16,165 nucleotides of DNA from UKL13-2 sp040006575. GTDB lineage: Bacteria; Pseudomonadota; Gammaproteobacteria; Burkholderiales; Usitatibacteraceae. A program made the translations under genes and the position numbers. This document shows, in pieces, positions 14,615-16,165 of the stretch (positions are counted from its first letter, which is position 1; each line of letters begins with the position of its first letter). The stretch spans positions 1-16,165 of the forward strand of contig JBDTWS010000093.1 in assembly GCA_040006575.1 (NCBI GenBank). The letters run 5' to 3'. The notes below the pieces were generated by a model that saw only the letters and a list, made by a program, of their open reading frames with translations, was not told the DNA's origin and did no database searches.

Positions 14615-14722
14615 ATGCCGGGACCTGTTTTCCACCCTGAATGTTTGAGATCGCCTGTGCTCGGCTCCCGAGTCATGCGGCGTGGTACGCGCTGTGCAAC
14701 CCTGCCCGCCGCTGCCCCATGA
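14615..14722 (+). CDS. possible 35-aa upstream ORF coupled to the AarF/UbiB-like gene
   Basis: Not recognised. The ATG at 14615 has AAGGA ending 6 nt upstream, clearly better than any site before the large gene that follows. After 35 codons it stops at TGA (14720-14722), which overlaps the ATG of the kinase-like gene as ATGA. The peptide (starting MPGPVFHPECLRSP) is Pro/Arg-rich with two cysteines and no known domain. Its likely role, if translated, is to deliver ribosomes to the downstream start codon rather than to make a stable protein (inference). Confidence 0.4.
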   Translation: MPGPVFHPECLRSPVLGSRVMRRGTRCATLPAAAP

Positions 14723-16165
14723 AGCGTGCCGCTTCTCATTTGCAGTTGTACAAGCGCCTCGCCACGCTGCTGTGGAAATATGGCCGCTCTGACCTGGTGC
14801 AGGGGATGGGCATCGAGGATGCGCTGGGTAACGCCGCCATCAAGGCATCACCCACGGAAACCAACCCGGCCGAACTGGCCGATGACCTGGAGGCCATGGG
14901 ACCGACTTATGTGAAGCTGGGGCAGATACTTTCGGGCCGTCCTGACCTCCTGCCCGATCCGTACCTGAAAGCGCTCGCGCGCCTGCAGGACAACGTCAAG
15001 CCGTTTCCCTTTACCGAAGTGGAAGAAATTGTCACCACCGATCTCGGCGTGCGCATTTCCAAGGCGTTTTCGCGATTTGACGAAGTGCCGCTGGCGGCGG
15101 CCTCGTTAGGCCAGGTGCACCTGGCCGCCTTGCGCGATGGACGTGAAGTGGTGGTCAAGGTCCAGCGCCCCGGTATCACCGCACAGATCACGGAAGATTT
15201 TGAGGTGCTGTCGCAGATTGCGGAATTGCTGGATACGCACACCGAATTTGGACGCCGCCACCGCGTGTTGGCAGTACTCGAAGAATTCCGCATCAGCATC
15301 AACCAGGAACTCAACTACGAACGTGAAGCGCAGAACCTGCGCCTGCTGAGCCGCAACCTGGCGGCATTCGAACATATTTTTGTTCCGGAACCCATCAGCG
15401 ATTACTGCGGCCGCCGCGTGCTGACCATGGACTATGTGCGAGGCCGCAAGATCACCAAACTGGGCCCGCTCACCAATCTGGAAATGCCCGGCGAAGTGCT
15501 GGCGGATGAATTGTTCCGCGCCTATCTGCAGCAGGTGCTGGTGGATGGACTGTTCCATGCGGATCCGCATCCGGGCAATGTGTTTCTCACCAGTGACAAG
15601 CGCATCGCGCTGCTGGATCTCGGCATGGTCGGCACCACTACACCCGCCATGCAGGACAACCTGCTCAAGATCCTGCTGGCCGTCAGCGAATGCAAAGGCG
15701 AGGACGCGGCCAATGTCGTGATCCACATGAGCCAGACCACGGCGGATTTCGATGAAGCGGCATTCAAGCGCAGCGTCAATCAATTGGTGGTAGCGCAGCG
15801 CGATCGCGCGCTGGCCGACCTGAATGTCGGGCGAACCTTGCTGACCGTGAGCCAGACCGCCGCGCAATTCGGCTTGTACGTACCGAGTGAACTCACCTTG
15901 CTGGGCAAGACACTGTTGCAGCTCGATGAGGTGGGCAAGATCCTGGACCCCGATTTCGATCCTAACGCCGCCATCCAGCGCAATGCTGCGGAGTTGATGT
16001 CGCAGCGCATGCGCAAGCAGGCCACGCAGGGCAATGTGCTGAGCTCGCTGCTTGAAGTGAAAGACTTCATGGCAGGGCTGCCGCAGCGAGTGAACCGCGT
16101 ACTCGATGTGGTCGGCGGGTCGCAGCTGGAGGTGAAGGTGCGCGCCGTCGATGCCGACATGGTGA
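14719..16165 (+). CDS. AarF/ABC1/UbiB-family atypical kinase-like protein, 3' end outside window
   Basis: This belongs to the ABC1/ADCK/UbiB family of atypical protein-kinase-like ATPases, members of which support ubiquinone biosynthesis; this one may be a paralogue of UbiB rather than UbiB itself. In the 482 codons visible, the family's KxGQ motif is YVKLGQ at 64-69. The Ala-rich nucleotide loop AAASLGQVH is at 126-134, the ATP-binding lysine is in VVVKVQRPG (K147), and ELNYEREA is at 197-204. The catalytic stretch HADPHPGN is at 280-287 and DLG, in place of DFG, at 300-302. All key residues are intact. A C-terminal TM hairpin, found in many members, would lie beyond the edge. The ATG at 14719 gives MKRAASHLQLYKRLATLLWKYG, a usual N-terminus for this type. 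No Shine-Dalgarno precedes it. An in-frame ATG at 14641 would add 26 residues, also without a ribosome-binding site. Confidence 0.93.
   Translation, partial: MKRAASHLQLYKRLATLLWKYGRSDLVQGMGIEDALGNAAIKASPTETNPAELADDLEAMGPTYVKLGQILSGRPDLLPDPYLKALARLQDNVKPFPFTEVEEIVTTDLGVRISKAFSRFDEVPLAAASLGQVHLAALRDGREVVVKVQRPGITAQITEDFEVLSQIAELLDTHTEFGRRHRVLAVLEEFRISINQELNYEREAQNLRLLSRNLAAFEHIFVPEPISDYCGRRVLTMDYVRGRKITKLGPLTNLEMPGEVLADELFRAYLQQVLVDGLFHADPHPGNVFLTSDKRIALLDLGMVGTTTPAMQDNLLKILLAVSECKGEDAANVVIHMSQTTADFDEAAFKRSVNQLVVAQRDRALADLNVGRTLLTVSQTAAQFGLYVPSELTLLGKTLLQLDEVGKILDPDFDPNAAIQRNAAELMSQRMRKQATQGNVLSSLLEVKDFMAGLPQRVNRVLDVVGGSQLEVKVRAVDADMV

Noticed and set aside
14641..14718. Upstream in-frame ATG as the start of the AarF/UbiB-like protein
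   Set aside because: It has no ribosome-binding site and adds 26 residues (with Cys and Trp) unlike usual family N-termini; the ATGA overlap favours 14719.
15106..15867. 253-codon minus-strand open frame in the kinase-like gene
   Set aside because: Antisense shadow of the region holding the conserved kinase-like motifs.

Overview
The window (about 16 kb, GC-rich, dense and bidirectional) looks like chromosomal DNA of a proteobacterium. A beta- or gammaproteobacterium, possibly near Xanthomonadales/Nevskiales, fits best. The reasons are a LexA box of the E. coli type, a tripartite TRAP transporter, an ECF sigma factor paired with a Pro/Ala-rich membrane protein of the kind common in that group, and a GTAG-type hairpin. 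No rRNA, tRNA, CRISPR array, transposase, integrase or phage gene was seen. The taxonomic placement is inferred from gene style only.

Left part, minus strand (1-8552). A TRAP transporter pair (dctQ, then dctM running off the left edge) lies downstream of a four-gene block. In transcription order that block is: a large secreted VIT + von Willebrand A + TPR-like + DUF2135 protein (8057-5097), a secreted protein of a conserved uncharacterised family (5037-4186), an ECF sigma factor (4114-3533), and a single-pass membrane protein that is probably its anti-sigma factor (3536-2241, ATGA overlap). A small secreted protein (8552-8226) precedes the block and is cut off from it by a strong intrinsic terminator. 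The block is the best candidate for an undescribed system: an ECF-controlled envelope or surface module built around a metal-binding adhesion-like protein.

Middle part, plus strand (9000-11868). A cysteine-rich flavodoxin-fold protein, a small Cys-rich zinc-binding-type protein, a two-CBS-domain protein and a YihY/BrkB membrane protein follow each other with short gaps, suggesting a shared transcript. The 447 bp before them (8553-8999) hold no convincing gene or promoter.

Right part (11925-16165). A UvrD/Rep-family DNA helicase is preceded by a sigma70-type promoter whose spacer is filled by a near-consensus LexA box, so it is very likely part of the SOS response. It converges on a small minus-strand gene, with a GTAG-type hairpin between them. 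A short region rich in GC palindromes follows, holding one or two tiny possible ORFs. Then comes an AarF/ABC1/UbiB-family kinase-like gene that runs off the right edge. That gene has no ribosome-binding site of its own and overlaps (ATGA) a 35-codon upstream ORF that has a good one.
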